From contig NZ_JANHLK010000007.1 in assembly GCF_028682635.1 (NCBI RefSeq), forward strand, positions 1 to 64,000: a stretch of 64,000 nucleotides of DNA, written 5' to 3'. The stretch is from Pseudomonas putida. Lineage in GTDB: Bacteria; Pseudomonadota; Gammaproteobacteria; Pseudomonadales; Pseudomonadaceae. The notes beneath the pieces are model-generated. The model did not search any database. It was not told the origin of the DNA and worked only from the letters and a program-made list of their open reading frames with translations. Both the position numbers and the translations under genes were made by a program. Positions 8,949 through 18,542 of the stretch are shown piece after piece (within the stretch, counting starts at the first letter, position 1; each line of letters starts with the position of its first letter).

Positions 8949-10121
8949 ATGGAGTTTGCATTCAGCGACGAACAGGAAATGATCCGCGAGTCGGCCGAGG
9001 GTTTCCTCGCCGATGTATCGGATTCCGCCGCCGTGCGCGCGGCGATGGTCAGCGACCGGGGTTTCGACGAAGCCCTCTGGCAGCGGTTATGCCAGGAAAT
9101 GTGCTGGCCGGCGATTCATATTCCAGAGGCCTATGGCGGCCTCGGCCTCGGTTATGTCGAATTGGCAATTCTGCTGGAGCAGATGGGCCGGCGCTTGCTG
9201 TGCTCGCCGTTTTTCGCCACCGCCTGCCTGGCCACGCCGGCGCTGTTGCTGGCCGCCAATGATGAGCAGAAGCAGCGCTGGTTGCCGTCGATCGCCGACG
9301 GCAGCGTGACCGGGACCCTGGCGTTCAGCAGTGCCAACGGCTGGTCGGCCAACGATGTCCAGGCAACGGTGGTGGCCGAAGGCGAAGGGTTTGTCCTCGA
9401 CGGCACCCTCAAGCATGTACTCGATGGACACGGCGCCGACCTGTTGATCATTGCCGCACGTCAGCCCGGAACCGCTGGCGAAACGGGCATCAGCCTGTTT
9501 GCCGTCAACGCCGTACGTGCGGGCATCGAACGGCAGTTGCTGCCCACCATGGACCAGACCCGGCGTCAGGCGCGGATTGAGCTCAAGGGCTTGTACCTCG
9601 AAGCGGATGAGCTGCTGGGCGAATTGGGTTATGGCTGGCCGCACCTGGAACGCGTCCTGCAACTTGCCTGCATCGGCCTGGCTGCCGAGCAGACCGGCGG
9701 CGCGCAGCAGGTGCTCGACCTCAGTTTGGCCTATATGCAGGAACGCCAGCAGTTCGGTCGCCCCATCGCCAGTTTCCAGGCCCTCAAGCACCGCGCCGCC
9801 GACATGATGCTGCAAGTCGAATGCGCGCGGTCCGCCAGCTATTACGCGGCGTGCGTGGCCCAGGAAGTCCTGGATCCGCAGGGTGATCCGCAGGTCGCGT
9901 CCGAACTGCCACTGGCGGCTGCGTTGGCCAAGGCCCAATGCTCGGAAACCTTTTTCCACTGCGCATCCGAATCGATCCAGTTGCATGGCGGCGTCGGTTT
10001 CACCTGGGAATACGACCCGCACCTCTACTTCAAGCGGGCCCGCGCCAGCGAGAGCTTTCTCGGGCTACCGGCCTGGCATCGCGAGCGCATTGCTTCGGTG
10101 ATTCTGGGAGAGCAGCCATGA
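8949..10121 (+). CDS. acyl-CoA dehydrogenase, partner-type subunit
   Basis: A 390-residue FAD-dependent acyl-CoA dehydrogenase. The N-terminal helical domain starts 'MEFAFSDEQEMIRESAEG', a middle beta domain follows, and the C-terminal helical domain ends in 'LHGGVGFTWEYDPHLYFKRA'. It lacks the usual C-terminal catalytic-Glu motif and resembles the second chain of alpha2-beta2 dehydrogenases such as ChsE-type pairs. It overlaps the next dehydrogenase by four bases (ATGA), consistent with a heteromer. The ATG at 8949 has AGAAGG upstream; the open frame back to 8892 lacks family similarity. Substrate unknown. Confidence 0.85.
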   Translation: MEFAFSDEQEMIRESAEGFLADVSDSAAVRAAMVSDRGFDEALWQRLCQEMCWPAIHIPEAYGGLGLGYVELAILLEQMGRRLLCSPFFATACLATPALLLAANDEQKQRWLPSIADGSVTGTLAFSSANGWSANDVQATVVAEGEGFVLDGTLKHVLDGHGADLLIIAARQPGTAGETGISLFAVNAVRAGIERQLLPTMDQTRRQARIELKGLYLEADELLGELGYGWPHLERVLQLACIGLAAEQTGGAQQVLDLSLAYMQERQQFGRPIASFQALKHRAADMMLQVECARSASYYAACVAQEVLDPQGDPQVASELPLAAALAKAQCSETFFHCASESIQLHGGVGFTWEYDPHLYFKRARASESFLGLPAWHRERIASVILGEQP

Positions 10122-11311
10122 AAATCTATTTCAGCGAGCAGGACGAGCTCTTTCGCCAGGAAGTAGCCGATTGGATGAGCAACAACCTCTGCGGCGAATT
10201 CGAGCCCCTGCGTTTTCGCGGTGGACCCGGCGATGAGCACATGTTTCCCGAAGAGCGCAAAGCCTGGGAACGCAAACTCGCCGAAGGCGGCTGGACCTGT
10301 GTCGGCTGGGCGCCCGAGCATGGCGGGCGTGGGTTGTCGATCACCCGTCAAGTGATCTTCCATGAAGAATACGCCCGCGCCGGCGGCCCGGGACGCATGG
10401 GCCATATTGGCGAAGGCCTGGCCGGACCGACCATCGCCGCTTTCGGTACGGCCGAACAGCAACGGCGTTTTCTGCCGGGGATCGTCAGCGGTACCGAGTT
10501 CTGGTGCCAAGGCTATTCAGAGCCGGGCGCCGGTTCCGACCTGGCCAACGTCAAGACCCGCGCGACGCTGGATGAGGCGACGGGGCAATGGGTGATCAAC
10601 GGGCAGAAAGTCTGGACCTCCCTGGCCCATGAGTCGGACTGGTGCTTTGTCATCGCCCGCACCGAACCGGGCAGCGTTGGCCATCGCGGTTTGTCCTTCC
10701 TGCTGGTGCCGATGGCCCAGGCGGCAATCACTGTGCGCCCCATCGAGCAACTGACCGGCACCTCGGAGTTCAACGAAGTGTTCTTCGACGACGCCCGTAC
10801 CGCCGCCGCCAACATCATCGGCGCGCCAGGCGATGGCTGGAAAATCGCCATGGCGTTGCTCGGTTTCGAACGCGGTGTCTCGACCCTCGGCCAGCAGATG
10901 CAGTTCCAGAACGAACTCAACGAGATCATCGCCATCGCCAAGGCCAATGGCGCTTCTCGCGATCCAATCCTGCGCCAGCGTCTGGCCGAAGCCTGGAGCG
11001 GGCTGCGGATCATGCGCTACAACTCGCTGCGCATGCTCTCGGGTAGCCAGGACGGTTCGCTGCGCAAGGAGGCGACCATCTACAAACTGTTCTGGTCGAC
11101 TTGGCACGCCAGCCTCGGAAAGTTGGCGATGGACGTGCTCGGCGCCGAGGCGGAATTGCTCGAAGCCGCGCCTTATCAACTGACCCGCCTGCAGTCACTG
11201 TACCTGTTCAGCCGCGCCGACACCCTGTACGGCGGCAGCAACGAAATCCAGCGCAACATCATCGCCGAGCGTGCCTTGGGCATGCCCAAAGAGCCGCGTC
11301 CAGGCAAATGA
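10118..11311 (+). CDS. acyl-CoA dehydrogenase, C-terminal 'YGG' type
   Basis: A 397-residue acyl-CoA dehydrogenase. 'YSEPGAGSDLANVKTRA' marks the FAD/acyl domain and 'TLYGGSNEIQRNIIAERALG' the C-terminus. The position that holds the catalytic Glu of the short/medium-chain enzymes (YEG) is Gly (YGG), as in many members of heteromeric families where another residue supplies the base. It is translationally coupled to the preceding partner-type subunit; together they form an isolated two-gene module between yceH and a DUF1993 gene. Substrate unknown; a branched or ring-bearing acyl-CoA is plausible by family. Confidence 0.85.
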   Translation: MKIYFSEQDELFRQEVADWMSNNLCGEFEPLRFRGGPGDEHMFPEERKAWERKLAEGGWTCVGWAPEHGGRGLSITRQVIFHEEYARAGGPGRMGHIGEGLAGPTIAAFGTAEQQRRFLPGIVSGTEFWCQGYSEPGAGSDLANVKTRATLDEATGQWVINGQKVWTSLAHESDWCFVIARTEPGSVGHRGLSFLLVPMAQAAITVRPIEQLTGTSEFNEVFFDDARTAAANIIGAPGDGWKIAMALLGFERGVSTLGQQMQFQNELNEIIAIAKANGASRDPILRQRLAEAWSGLRIMRYNSLRMLSGSQDGSLRKEATIYKLFWSTWHASLGKLAMDVLGAEAELLEAAPYQLTRLQSLYLFSRADTLYGGSNEIQRNIIAERALGMPKEPRPGK

Positions 11312-11388
11312 AAAAGAGCCGTTCCGGGAGGGCGGCGCGCGGCTATAATCGGCCCACGTTTCCCTCCTGTCACCACAAGAGACCTGTC

Positions 11389-11898
11389 ATGACCATTTCC
11401 CTGTACGACGCTTCCGTCCCTGTTTTCAAACAAATGCTCAACGCCCTGAGCGATGTGCTGAACAAGGCCGAAGCCCACGCTACCGCCAAGAACATCGACC
11501 CGAACGCCTTCCTGCAAGCCCGTCTGTACCCGGACATGTTCCCGCTGGTGCGTCAGGTGCAGATCGCCGTTGATTTCGCCAAGGGTGTTACTTCGCGTCT
11601 GGCCGAAGTTGAAGTGCCGAAGTACGAAGACACCGAAACCACCTTCGCCGAGCTGCAAGGGCTGATCGCCAAGGTCCTGGCCTACATCGGCGAGTTCTCG
11701 CCTGAGCAGATCAATGGTAAGGAAGGCATCGAGATCGTCACCCGTCCAGGCACGCCGAAAGAGAAGCGCTTCTCCGGCCAGGCTTACCTGCTGACCTACG
11801 GCCTGCCGCAGTTCTTCTTCCACGTCACCACCACCTACGCGCTGCTGCGTCATAACGGAGTGGAAGTGGGCAAGCGCGACTACATGGGCGCGTTCTAA
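11389..11898 (+). CDS. DUF1993 family protein
   Basis: A 169-residue soluble protein, mostly helical, starting 'MTISLYDASVPVFKQMLNAL' and typical of DUF1993 over its whole length. A few members are annotated as DinB-fold-like, but no metal-binding His triad is obvious and the function is unknown. Its own promoter is suggested by TATAAT at 11344-11349, 40 bases before the ATG; no clear -35 is seen. A bidirectional terminator follows. Confidence 0.85.
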   Translation: MTISLYDASVPVFKQMLNALSDVLNKAEAHATAKNIDPNAFLQARLYPDMFPLVRQVQIAVDFAKGVTSRLAEVEVPKYEDTETTFAELQGLIAKVLAYIGEFSPEQINGKEGIEIVTRPGTPKEKRFSGQAYLLTYGLPQFFFHVTTTYALLRHNGVEVGKRDYMGAF

Positions 11899-11911
11899 AC
11901 CGTCCAGGTAC

Positions 11912-11952
11912 AAAAAAGCCCGCCCAGGTTTGCGCCTTGGCGGGCTTTTTTT
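11912..11952. terminator. bidirectional Rho-independent terminator
   Basis: AAAAAA-GCCCGCC...GGCGGGC-TTTTTTT: a 7-bp GC stem flanked by A and T runs, just downstream of the DUF1993 gene and facing the end of sstT. Confidence 0.9.
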
Positions 11953-11965
11953 GCGTTCTGCTTTC

Positions 11966-12033
11966 TGTAGGAGCCCGGCTTGCCGGCGAAGGCGATCTGA
12001 AGTACGCCTTCGCCGGCAAGCCGGGCTCCTACA
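11966..12033. repeat. REP palindrome pair
   Basis: Two 29-base arms (11966-11994 and 12005-12033), beginning TGTAGGAGCCCGGCTTGCCG, are exact reverse complements separated by 10 bases. They lie between the convergent DUF1993 and sstT genes. Confidence 0.9.
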
Positions 12034-12044
12034 GGGGGGATGTG

Positions 12045-13277
12045 TCAGGCCAGACGTTCTGCTTTCGCCTCTTCACCCAGGCAAGCCGCCGCGGTGAACA
12101 GCACATCAGTGGACGAATTCAGCGCGGTTTCCGCCGAGTCCTGCAACACGCCGATGATGAAACCGACCGCCACCACCTGCATGGCGATTTCGCTCGGGAT
12201 GCCAAACAGGCTGCACGCCAGCGGGATCAGCAGCAACGAACCACCCGCCACGCCCGACGCGCCACAGGCGCAGATGGCCGCCACCACGCTCAGCAGAATG
12301 GCGGTCGGGATGTCCACGGCGATGCCCAGGGTGTGCACGGCCGCCAGGGTCAGCACGGTGATGGTGATCGCCGCACCGGCCATATTGATGGTGGCGCCCA
12401 GCGGGATCGACACCGAGTAGGTGTCTTCGTGCAGGCCCAGGCGCTTGCTCAACTCCAGGTTGACCGGAATGTTCGCCGCCGAGCTGCGGGTGAAGAACGC
12501 GGTGATGCCGCTTTCGCGCAGGCAGGTCAGCACCAGTGGATACGGATTACTGCGCAGTTTCCAGAACACGATGAGCGGGTTCATCACCAGCGCCACGAAC
12601 AGCATGCAGCCCAGAAGCACGGCCAGCAGATGCGCGTAGCCGATCAAGGCGCCGAAACCGGAGGTGGCCAGGGTCGAGGCCACCAGGCCGAAGATCCCCA
12701 GCGGGGCGAAGCTGATCACCAGGCGCACGATCACGGTCACGCCATTGGACAGGTCGCCCAGCACTTCGCGGGTGGTGTTGCCGGCATGGCGAATGGCAAT
12801 GCCCATGCCGATGGCCCACGCCAGGATGCCGATGAAGTTGGCGTTCATCAGGGCGCTGACCGGATTGTCGACCACGCTCAGCAGCAGGCTTTGCAACACT
12901 TCACCGATGCCGCCCGGTGCGGTCACCGCAACGTCGTGGGTCGACAGCACCAGGCTGGAAGGGAACATCATGCTGGCAACCACCGCGACCACGGCGGCGG
13001 CGAAAGTCCCCAGCAGGTACAGGAACAGAATCGGCCGGATGTGGGTTTCCTGGCCGTGCTTGTGGTTGGCGATCGACGCCATGACCAGCACGAACACCAG
13101 GATCGGCGCGACCGCTTTCAGCGCGCTGACGAACACTTTGCCGATAAATGCGGTGGACTTCGCCGTTTCAGGCGCGAACAGGGCCAGGGCAATACCGGCG
13201 ACCAGGCCGATCACGATTTGCGTGACCAGGCTCAGGCGTTTCAGGCGTTGCAATAGAGAAGGGGATGAAGCGGTCAT
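12045..13277 (-). CDS. sstT: serine/threonine:Na+ symporter SstT
   Basis: A 410-residue member of the dicarboxylate/amino acid:cation symporter family with about eight to nine membrane spans. Landmark stretches near the N-terminus ('[20 protein letters not shown]', then '[12 protein letters not shown]') closely match E. coli SstT as I remember it. The C-terminal half contains the Asn/Ser/Thr-rich re-entrant loops of the transport core (near '[13 protein letters not shown]' and '[11 protein letters not shown]'). It imports Ser and Thr with Na+. It is transcribed alone toward a REP pair and terminator. Confidence 0.92.
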   Translation of the reverse strand: MTASSPSLLQRLKRLSLVTQIVIGLVAGIALALFAPETAKSTAFIGKVFVSALKAVAPILVFVLVMASIANHKHGQETHIRPILFLYLLGTFAAAVVAVVASMMFPSSLVLSTHDVAVTAPGGIGEVLQSLLLSVVDNPVSALMNANFIGILAWAIGMGIAIRHAGNTTREVLGDLSNGVTVIVRLVISFAPLGIFGLVASTLATSGFGALIGYAHLLAVLLGCMLFVALVMNPLIVFWKLRSNPYPLVLTCLRESGITAFFTRSSAANIPVNLELSKRLGLHEDTYSVSIPLGATINMAGAAITITVLTLAAVHTLGIAVDIPTAILLSVVAAICACGASGVAGGSLLLIPLACSLFGIPSEIAMQVVAVGFIIGVLQDSAETALNSSTDVLFTAAACLGEEAKAERLA

Positions 13278-13606
13278 AAAACGGCATCTCGTATTTTTTT
13301 ATAAGTGCAAGGTTTCGCCGCTGCTGCGGGGCAGACCACAGGCAGGAAACCGAAGAAGGTCGCGCCATCGACGTCATGAAAGATCGATGAACACAGGGTG
13401 TTACGTTTTGCAGGGCGCGGACTTTATCACAGCGTAGGCACGATCCTTCAGACCTGTGACGAACTGCCGCTCGGCTACGCAACGCAATTTGCAGGTTCGT
13501 GCAACCGCATCCGTTATCACTCTGTTAACATTCGCCATCCTCATTTCATCTCTGCCAGTGGGCCTTCGGGCTATCGCTGGTGTCGTCGTTTTTTCTGGAG
13601 TTGTGC
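13278..13606. other. intergenic region between divergent sstT and MFS gene
   Basis: These 329 bases must carry the promoters of both genes. The short T-rich run just upstream of sstT is its probable leader. I saw no convincing small gene, RNA gene or repeat; open frames here have no ribosome site or family similarity. Confidence 0.5.
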
Positions 13607-14761
13607 ATGCTGTTGCCCATTCTTCTGTTGTCTGCCGCCGGTTTCACGGTGCTGACCACGGAATTTGTCATCGTCGGCTTGTTGCCGGCCATCGCCCGGG
13701 ACCTGGACGTCAGCATCCCGCAAGCCGGCCTGCTGGTCACCCTGTTCGCCTTCACCGTCGCCGCCTTCGGGCCGTTCCTCACGGCGTATTTCGCCCGCTT
13801 CGAGCGGCGCAAGCTGTTCATCTCGGTGCTGATCCTGTTCGGCCTGGCCAACACCCTGGCGGCGCTGGCGCCGAACATCTGGGTGATGGCGTTTGCCCGG
13901 CTGGTCCCGGCGCTGGGGTTGCCGGTGTTCTGGGCCCTGGCCAGCGAGACTGCGGTGGACATCGTCGGGCCGGAATACGCCGGCCGCGCCATCGCCAAGA
14001 TCGGCTTCGGCATTGTCTGCGCCACGGTGTTCGGCATTCCCGTGGGCACCTTGATTTCCGACGCGTTCGGCTGGCGCAGTGCGTTCGCCATCCTGGCGGT
14101 CATCGCGTTTGCCAAGGCGCTGCTGCTGTTTATCTACCTGCCGAAAACCAACCTGCACCAGCATCAGGTGAGCTTCCTTTCGCAGTTCAAGATCCTGCGC
14201 AGCCCGCTGATGCTGGGGCATGTGTTGCTGTCGGTGGTGGTATTCAGCGGCATGTTCACGGCCTACACCTACCTGGCCGACATCCTCGAGCGCCTGGCCG
14301 GGTTCAACGGCACTGTGGTCGGCTGGTGCCTGATGGGCTTCGGCGCGGTGGGGTTGATCGGCAACTCGCTGGGCGGGCGTGCGGTGGATCGTCACCCGCT
14401 GATGGCGTCGATGATGTTCTGTGCGTTGATGATTGCCGGCCTGGTGGCCCTGGTGCCGAACATTCATTCGCCCCTCGGTCTGGCGGCGGCGATGGGCATC
14501 TGGGGCGTGACTCAGGCGGCGATGTTCCTGGTCAGTCACGTGCGCTTGATGAAAGCCGCGCCGGAAGCGCCAGCCTTCGCCGCTTCGCTGAACATTGCCG
14601 GCGCCAACCTGGGCATTGGCCTGGGCGCGATGATCGGCGGCTCGGTGATTGACCGCGTAGGGCTGCAGGGTCTTGGCTTCGCGGCGGCCGCGCTTATCCT
14701 CGCCTCGGTCCTGCTGGCGATTGCGCTGATGACGTTCAAACCCCGCGAAGTTTGCGCCTGA
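13607..14761 (+). CDS. MFS transporter, DHA1 drug/sugar efflux type
   Basis: A 384-residue 12-span major facilitator protein. The first span follows directly on the start (MLLPILLLSAAGF), and the loop 2-3 region reads 'AYFARFERRKLF'. It resembles AraJ/SotB-type exporters of sugars, arabinose or drugs. The ATG at 13607 has CTGGAG about 6 bases upstream; a further-upstream start is less likely. It is convergent with a NhaR-like regulator with only 4 bases between stops. Confidence 0.85.
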   Translation: MLLPILLLSAAGFTVLTTEFVIVGLLPAIARDLDVSIPQAGLLVTLFAFTVAAFGPFLTAYFARFERRKLFISVLILFGLANTLAALAPNIWVMAFARLVPALGLPVFWALASETAVDIVGPEYAGRAIAKIGFGIVCATVFGIPVGTLISDAFGWRSAFAILAVIAFAKALLLFIYLPKTNLHQHQVSFLSQFKILRSPLMLGHVLLSVVVFSGMFTAYTYLADILERLAGFNGTVVGWCLMGFGAVGLIGNSLGGRAVDRHPLMASMMFCALMIAGLVALVPNIHSPLGLAAAMGIWGVTQAAMFLVSHVRLMKAAPEAPAFAASLNIAGANLGIGLGAMIGGSVIDRVGLQGLGFAAAALILASVLLAIALMTFKPREVCA

Positions 14762-14765
14762 GGCG

Positions 14766-15665
14766 TCACAGTTCGGTAAACAACTCGCGTCGGGCACCTT
14801 CGGTAATGGCGACAATGCCAGGGTGCTTGACCTTGCGCTCCACCGAAATGGCGTAGAACGACTCGCTGACTGCGTCGGTCTGGCCAATCACCTGCACGCC
14901 GTATTGGCGTTTCACTTCGTCGGCAATCACGCTCGGGCCGATGAAAATACCGCTGCCGGACTGGCCGAAAGCCTGCATCAAGGCACTGTCGTCGAACTCG
15001 CCGACGATCTGCGGCTGGATCTGCTGCTCGGCGAACCAGCGTTGCAAGCGGCTGCGCACCACGGTTTCCGGCCCGGGAATCAGCAGGGGCGCGCCATGCA
15101 GGCCGCGGGGAAAATCCTGACCGTAACGCGCGGCCAATTCGGCGGTGGCAAAAAAACTTATCCCGCATTCGCCAAGTTTCTGGCTATAGCCCTTGATGTC
15201 CAGGTGCGATGGCATCGGGCTGTCGGATATCACCAGGTCGAGGCGCTGGATGGCCAGGTCGGCCAGCAGCCGCTCAAGCTTGTCTTCGCGGCAGGTGATG
15301 CGCAGCGGCTCATTCAATTCCATGGTCGGCGCGATCAGGCGGTAGACGATGGACTTGGGCACCACGTCGGCCACGCCCACGCGAAACAGGATCTGCTGCT
15401 CGTTGGGCTGCGCCCGCAACATCAATTCCAGTTCGCCCCCCAGCTGAAACATCTGCTCGGCGTAGGTCAGGGTCTGTCGCCCGGCCTCCGTCAGCTCAAG
15501 CTGCCGACCAACCCGACGGAACAGCTCAATGCCATAGGTCTGTTCGAGCAGCGATATCTGCCCGCTGATGGTTTGTGGCGTCAGGTTCAGTTGCTCGCAG
15601 GCGCGCACGATGCTGCCTGTCTTGGCGACCACCCAGAAGTAATGCAATTGCCGATAGTTGAGCAT
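14766..15665 (-). CDS. nhaR: NhaR-like LysR-family regulator
   Basis: A 299-residue LysR protein that follows E. coli NhaR closely in wording: 'LNYRQLHYFWVV...SIVRACEQLNLTPQTISGQI' at the N-terminus, then 'VGVADVVPKSIVYRL', 'LDLVISDSP' and 'GEFDDSALMQAFG'. NhaR in E. coli activates the Na+/H+ antiporter gene and responds to Na+; no nhaA is nearby, so the target here is unknown. The ATG at 15665 was chosen; an upstream TTG adds three residues. Convergent with the MFS gene. Confidence 0.75.
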   Translation of the reverse strand: MLNYRQLHYFWVVAKTGSIVRACEQLNLTPQTISGQISLLEQTYGIELFRRVGRQLELTEAGRQTLTYAEQMFQLGGELELMLRAQPNEQQILFRVGVADVVPKSIVYRLIAPTMELNEPLRITCREDKLERLLADLAIQRLDLVISDSPMPSHLDIKGYSQKLGECGISFFATAELAARYGQDFPRGLHGAPLLIPGPETVVRSRLQRWFAEQQIQPQIVGEFDDSALMQAFGQSGSGIFIGPSVIADEVKRQYGVQVIGQTDAVSESFYAISVERKVKHPGIVAITEGARRELFTEL

Positions 15666-15800
15666 GGGAATCAACGGTTCGTAAAAACCGAAGTATAACC
15701 GCTAAAAATACGAATTTTCCTGAAGTATTCATTTCCCTAGAATCCCTCGCTATCAACGGGCCTTCGTTTCGGCCGCGTTCGTTATATCGAGGAAAATCAT

Positions 15801-16043
15801 ATGAAACTAAAAGCGACGGCGCTGCTGATCACGTCTTTACTGGTTCTGGCCGGTTGCGACCAGGCGGAAAAAAGTGCCCAGCAGTTGATGGGTGCGGCTG
15901 CCGAAAGCGCGAAGCAGGCGATCGACGATACGCACAAAGCCGCCGAGCAAGCGCTCAGCGAAGCCACCGGCGGGCTGATCAGCAAAAAAGAATCATCGGA
16001 AAAAGAAGCGGAAAAATCCGAATCTTCCTCCCAGGAAATCTAA
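15801..16043 (+). CDS. small lipoprotein
   Basis: An 80-residue lipoprotein. The signal peptide ends in the lipobox LVLAGC, with the lipidated Cys at residue 19. The mature part is Ala/Lys/Glu-rich and strongly helical, with heptad-like spacing and a Ser/Glu/Lys tail. GAGGA precedes the ATG. It resembles small envelope lipoproteins of the Lpp/entericidin size class, but no exact family is recognised. It may be co-transcribed with the TerC gene 29 bases downstream. Confidence 0.8.
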   Translation: MKLKATALLITSLLVLAGCDQAEKSAQQLMGAAAESAKQAIDDTHKAAEQALSEATGGLISKKESSEKEAEKSESSSQEI

Positions 16044-16072
16044 ACCGTCTTACAACGAGTCAGGACTGACCC

Positions 16073-16822
16073 ATGGAATACCTTTTACAGCTAGCCGCCA
16101 GCCCCACCGCCTGGGTCGCCCTGGCCACCCTGGTGGTGATGGAAATCGTGCTCGGCATCGATAACCTGATCTTCATTTCGATCCTGACCAACAAACTGCC
16201 CGAGCAGCATCGGCAGAAGGCGCGGCGCATCGGTATCGGCATGGCGCTGATCCTGCGCCTGGGCTTGCTCAGCACCATCGCGTTCATCGTTCAGTTGACT
16301 TCGCCGGTGATCGAGATTCTCGGCCATGCGTTTTCCTGGAAGGACATGATCCTGATCGCCGGCGGCCTGTTCCTGTTGTGGAAAGCCACCACCGAGATCC
16401 ATCACAGCATGGACCCGGCGCCGGAAGATCCGAAGTCGGCTACTTCGACCGTAACCCTGGGCTTTGCCGCGGCGATCGGCCAGATCCTGATGCTGGACAT
16501 GGTGTTCTCCATCGACAGCATCATCACCGCTGTCGGCATGACCGAGCACTTGCCGATCATGATCATTGCCGTGGTGGTGTCGGTGCTGGTGATGTTGCTG
16601 GCGGCGGATCCCCTGGCCAAGTTCATCAATGACAACCCGACGGTCGTGATGTTGGCCCTGGGCTTCCTGATCATGATCGGCATGACGCTGATCGCCGAAG
16701 GTTTTGGCGCCCATGTACCGAAGGGCTACGTGTATGCCGCGATGGCGTTCTCGGCTGCGATCGAGGTGTTGAACATGATGTCCCGGCGGGCAAGGCAGAA
16801 GCGGGTTGCTTCTGAAGCCTGA
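16073..16822 (+). CDS. TerC family integral membrane protein
   Basis: A 249-residue, about seven-span membrane protein of the TerC superfamily (YgdQ/YoaE-like). Signature acidic membrane motifs are present: '[15 protein letters not shown]' near residue 24 and '[13 protein letters not shown]' near 140, the paired Asp-bearing spans proposed to bind metal ions. Family members have roles in metal homeostasis (Mn2+ export) or tellurite resistance; which applies here is unknown. A strong terminator follows. Confidence 0.9.
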   Translation: MEYLLQLAASPTAWVALATLVVMEIVLGIDNLIFISILTNKLPEQHRQKARRIGIGMALILRLGLLSTIAFIVQLTSPVIEILGHAFSWKDMILIAGGLFLLWKATTEIHHSMDPAPEDPKSATSTVTLGFAAAIGQILMLDMVFSIDSIITAVGMTEHLPIMIIAVVVSVLVMLLAADPLAKFINDNPTVVMLALGFLIMIGMTLIAEGFGAHVPKGYVYAAMAFSAAIEVLNMMSRRARQKRVASEA

Positions 16823-16838
16823 CCCTCGCTGAAACGAA

Positions 16839-16871
16839 ACGGCCGCCTGGAAACCAGGCGGCCGTTTTTTT
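16839..16871 (+). terminator. Rho-independent terminator after the TerC gene
   Basis: ACGGCCGCCTGG-AAA-CCAGGCGGCCGT followed by seven T residues: a perfect 12-bp stem. Confidence 0.95.
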
Positions 16872-16893
16872 ATGGGTGACCGAAGATTGTGAT

Positions 16894-17061
16894 TCAGTGG
16901 ACGGTGGCGTGCTGCGCGGCGCCTTTATCGGTTTCCGTCAGCGGTACTGGCGGAGCAGGGTGATGGTGCCGGCGGGTAATGCGCAGGACGCCCCACAACA
17001 TGGCGGCGGCCACCGCCAGCCAGCCGGAAATCAGCATTACGATTGTCATTGCCAGGCTCAT
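16894..17061 (-). CDS. small single-span membrane protein
   Basis: A 55-residue protein starting MSLAMTIVML, with one hydrophobic span (about residues 3-28) and then 'RITRRHHHPAPPVPL', a basic His/Pro-rich cytoplasmic-type tail. GAGGAGG lies 7 bases before the ATG at 17061, which decides the start. No family recognised; an isolated gene. Confidence 0.65.
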   Translation of the reverse strand: MSLAMTIVMLISGWLAVAAAMLWGVLRITRRHHHPAPPVPLTETDKGAAQHATVH

Positions 17062-17282
17062 CCAGGCCTCCTCTTTGCCCTGCAGCGGGCACACTCACTA
17101 TCCAAGTGACAGTCTAGTCGCTGGCGTGTTTCAGGCTATTGACCAAAGGTCGCCTATCACCAACCAGTTTGCTCTATCGAATGCAAACAACTGCGGGTTA
17201 AGGCTATACCGCTGCGGTGCGGCATCCTATGATCGACGGCCAAGCCGGGAATGCGATTGCCAGGCAACTGATCAAGAGAGTG

Positions 17283-17957
17283 ATGATGGTGCGAGTGATT
17301 TCTCGAATGCTATCGGCGGCGCTGATTGTCGGGTGCGTTGCCAGTCTGGGGGGATGCGCGGGAAGCGTTGCGCCGCAGATCCAGCGCCTGCCGGAGCGGG
17401 TCGAACTCAGCGGGCGGTTCTACAAGGGGGTGGCGAACCAAAGCGGGCCGCAGGTTTTGGCGAGCATGCTGTCGCAGCAGGGCATCGTGATTACCCCGGG
17501 GCTCCTCGATAAACCGCTGCGCTTGCCGGGCGCCGAAGCCCAGTTGCAACAGAACATGCAGAACCTCGCCCGCGAATACGGGATGGTGGTTTATCCCCTC
17601 GACAGCAACCTGCCGGCCTTGCTGACCCAGGTCGCGGCCGGGTACCCGGTGATGGTGCGCTTCACTGAAGGCTCGGCGCTGTGGGCCGAGCCGCGTTACG
17701 CGATTTTGACCGGCTACAACCGGCAGAAGCAGACCGTCTTGCTGCGCGCAGGCATGGATCCGCGGTTGATGATGAGCTTCGGTTCGTTCGAATCGGCGTT
17801 CAAGGATGCCGGTGGATGGGCGGTGTTGATCCAGAATCCGACCCAACTGCCTGCCCAGGTCGATCAGCAACGCTGGCTCAAGGCAGCCAGCGATCTCGCC
17901 CAGGCAGGCCAGGAACAGGCTGCCGCCAAGGCGAAAAAAGCGCTGGGCGCGCAGTAG
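17283..17957 (+). CDS. lipoprotein with C39 peptidase-like fold
   Basis: A 224-residue lipoprotein. The signal peptide ends in ASLGGC and is followed by 'AGSVAPQIQRLPERVELSGRFY'. The body resembles the 'peptidase C39 family' lipoproteins of Pseudomonas, but the canonical nucleophile Cys of the C39 fold is absent: the matching region reads 'NQSGPQVLASMLSQQG'. It is therefore more likely a binding or structural protein than a protease. A C-terminal Ala/Gln/Lys-rich helix follows residue 195. The start MMVRV at 17283 is preferred over a GTG and an ATG further upstream. Confidence 0.7.
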   Translation: MMVRVISRMLSAALIVGCVASLGGCAGSVAPQIQRLPERVELSGRFYKGVANQSGPQVLASMLSQQGIVITPGLLDKPLRLPGAEAQLQQNMQNLAREYGMVVYPLDSNLPALLTQVAAGYPVMVRFTEGSALWAEPRYAILTGYNRQKQTVLLRAGMDPRLMMSFGSFESAFKDAGGWAVLIQNPTQLPAQVDQQRWLKAASDLAQAGQEQAAAKAKKALGAQ

Positions 17958-18044
17958 GCCCGTTCGTCACCCGCCGGGCACCTGCGCCCATTGCCAGCCT
18001 CTTATAGGGAAGGCCCGGATTTTCCCGGGCCCTCAGGAGGCGCC

Positions 18045-18251
18045 ATGGCCCATTCCAATACCCCCGACGGTCCTCACTCGTCCGAGCATTCGTCCGGCGA
18101 TGAGTTGGACTTCGATCCCGACTCCCCGGACCTCGCTGACCCGGCGGTCGATCCCATCGGGCCGGCCAAGGCACCGAGGGACGTAAAGCCGGATGACAAT
18201 TCCAAGGCGCCGGCCAAACCCTACGATCCACTCGGTGACCTGAAACCCTGA
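18045..18251 (+). CDS. small acidic disordered protein
   Basis: A 68-residue protein rich in Asp, Pro and Ser, without hydrophobic core or cysteines. AGGAGG lies 5 bases before the ATG, a strong signal that it is a real gene. The next small gene begins 19 bases after its stop and has similar composition, so both likely share an mRNA. No function recognised. Confidence 0.7.
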   Translation: MAHSNTPDGPHSSEHSSGDELDFDPDSPDLADPAVDPIGPAKAPRDVKPDDNSKAPAKPYDPLGDLKP

Positions 18252-18270
18252 TTGCCTCCTGGAGGTGCGT

Positions 18271-18486
18271 ATGTCTACCGATTCGAGTTTCAACGACAAG
18301 CGTCCGGAAACCGTACCGACCACTCCGGAGCAGGACATCGACCCGGTGATGGATCCGGAGAGTCCGATGCGCGATCCGCTGGCGCGGCCAACGGTGGTGC
18401 CCACCGAACATCCGCAGGGATGGCACGACCCAAGCAAGGGTGATGGCATTCCGGATGACGACCAGATGCCACTGCCCAACGATTAA
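18271..18486 (+). CDS. small acidic Pro-rich protein
   Basis: A 71-residue protein, Pro/Asp-rich, with the motif 'PEQDIDPVMDPESPM' in the middle. TGGAGG sits about 5 bases before the ATG at 18271; an ATG-like start two codons earlier is less favourable. Same composition and operon as the preceding small gene; both end before a shared terminator. Function unknown. Confidence 0.7.
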   Translation: MSTDSSFNDKRPETVPTTPEQDIDPVMDPESPMRDPLARPTVVPTEHPQGWHDPSKGDGIPDDDQMPLPND

Positions 18487-18496
18487 TCGCTGACGA

Positions 18497-18523
18497 AAAA
18501 AACCCCGATAGATCGGGGCTTTT
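18497..18523. terminator. bidirectional terminator between small acidic genes and pbpG
   Basis: AAAAAAA-CCCCGA-TAGA-TCGGGG-CTTTT: A run, 6-bp GC stem and T-rich tail, usable from both convergent sides. Confidence 0.8.
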
Positions 18524-18542
18524 GTCTGCTGTAGCGGCCGGC

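Noticed and set aside
11937..13256. A 439-codon plus-strand frame antisense to sstT
   Set aside because: It starts inside a terminator, runs through the REP pair and reads the complement of an obvious transporter.
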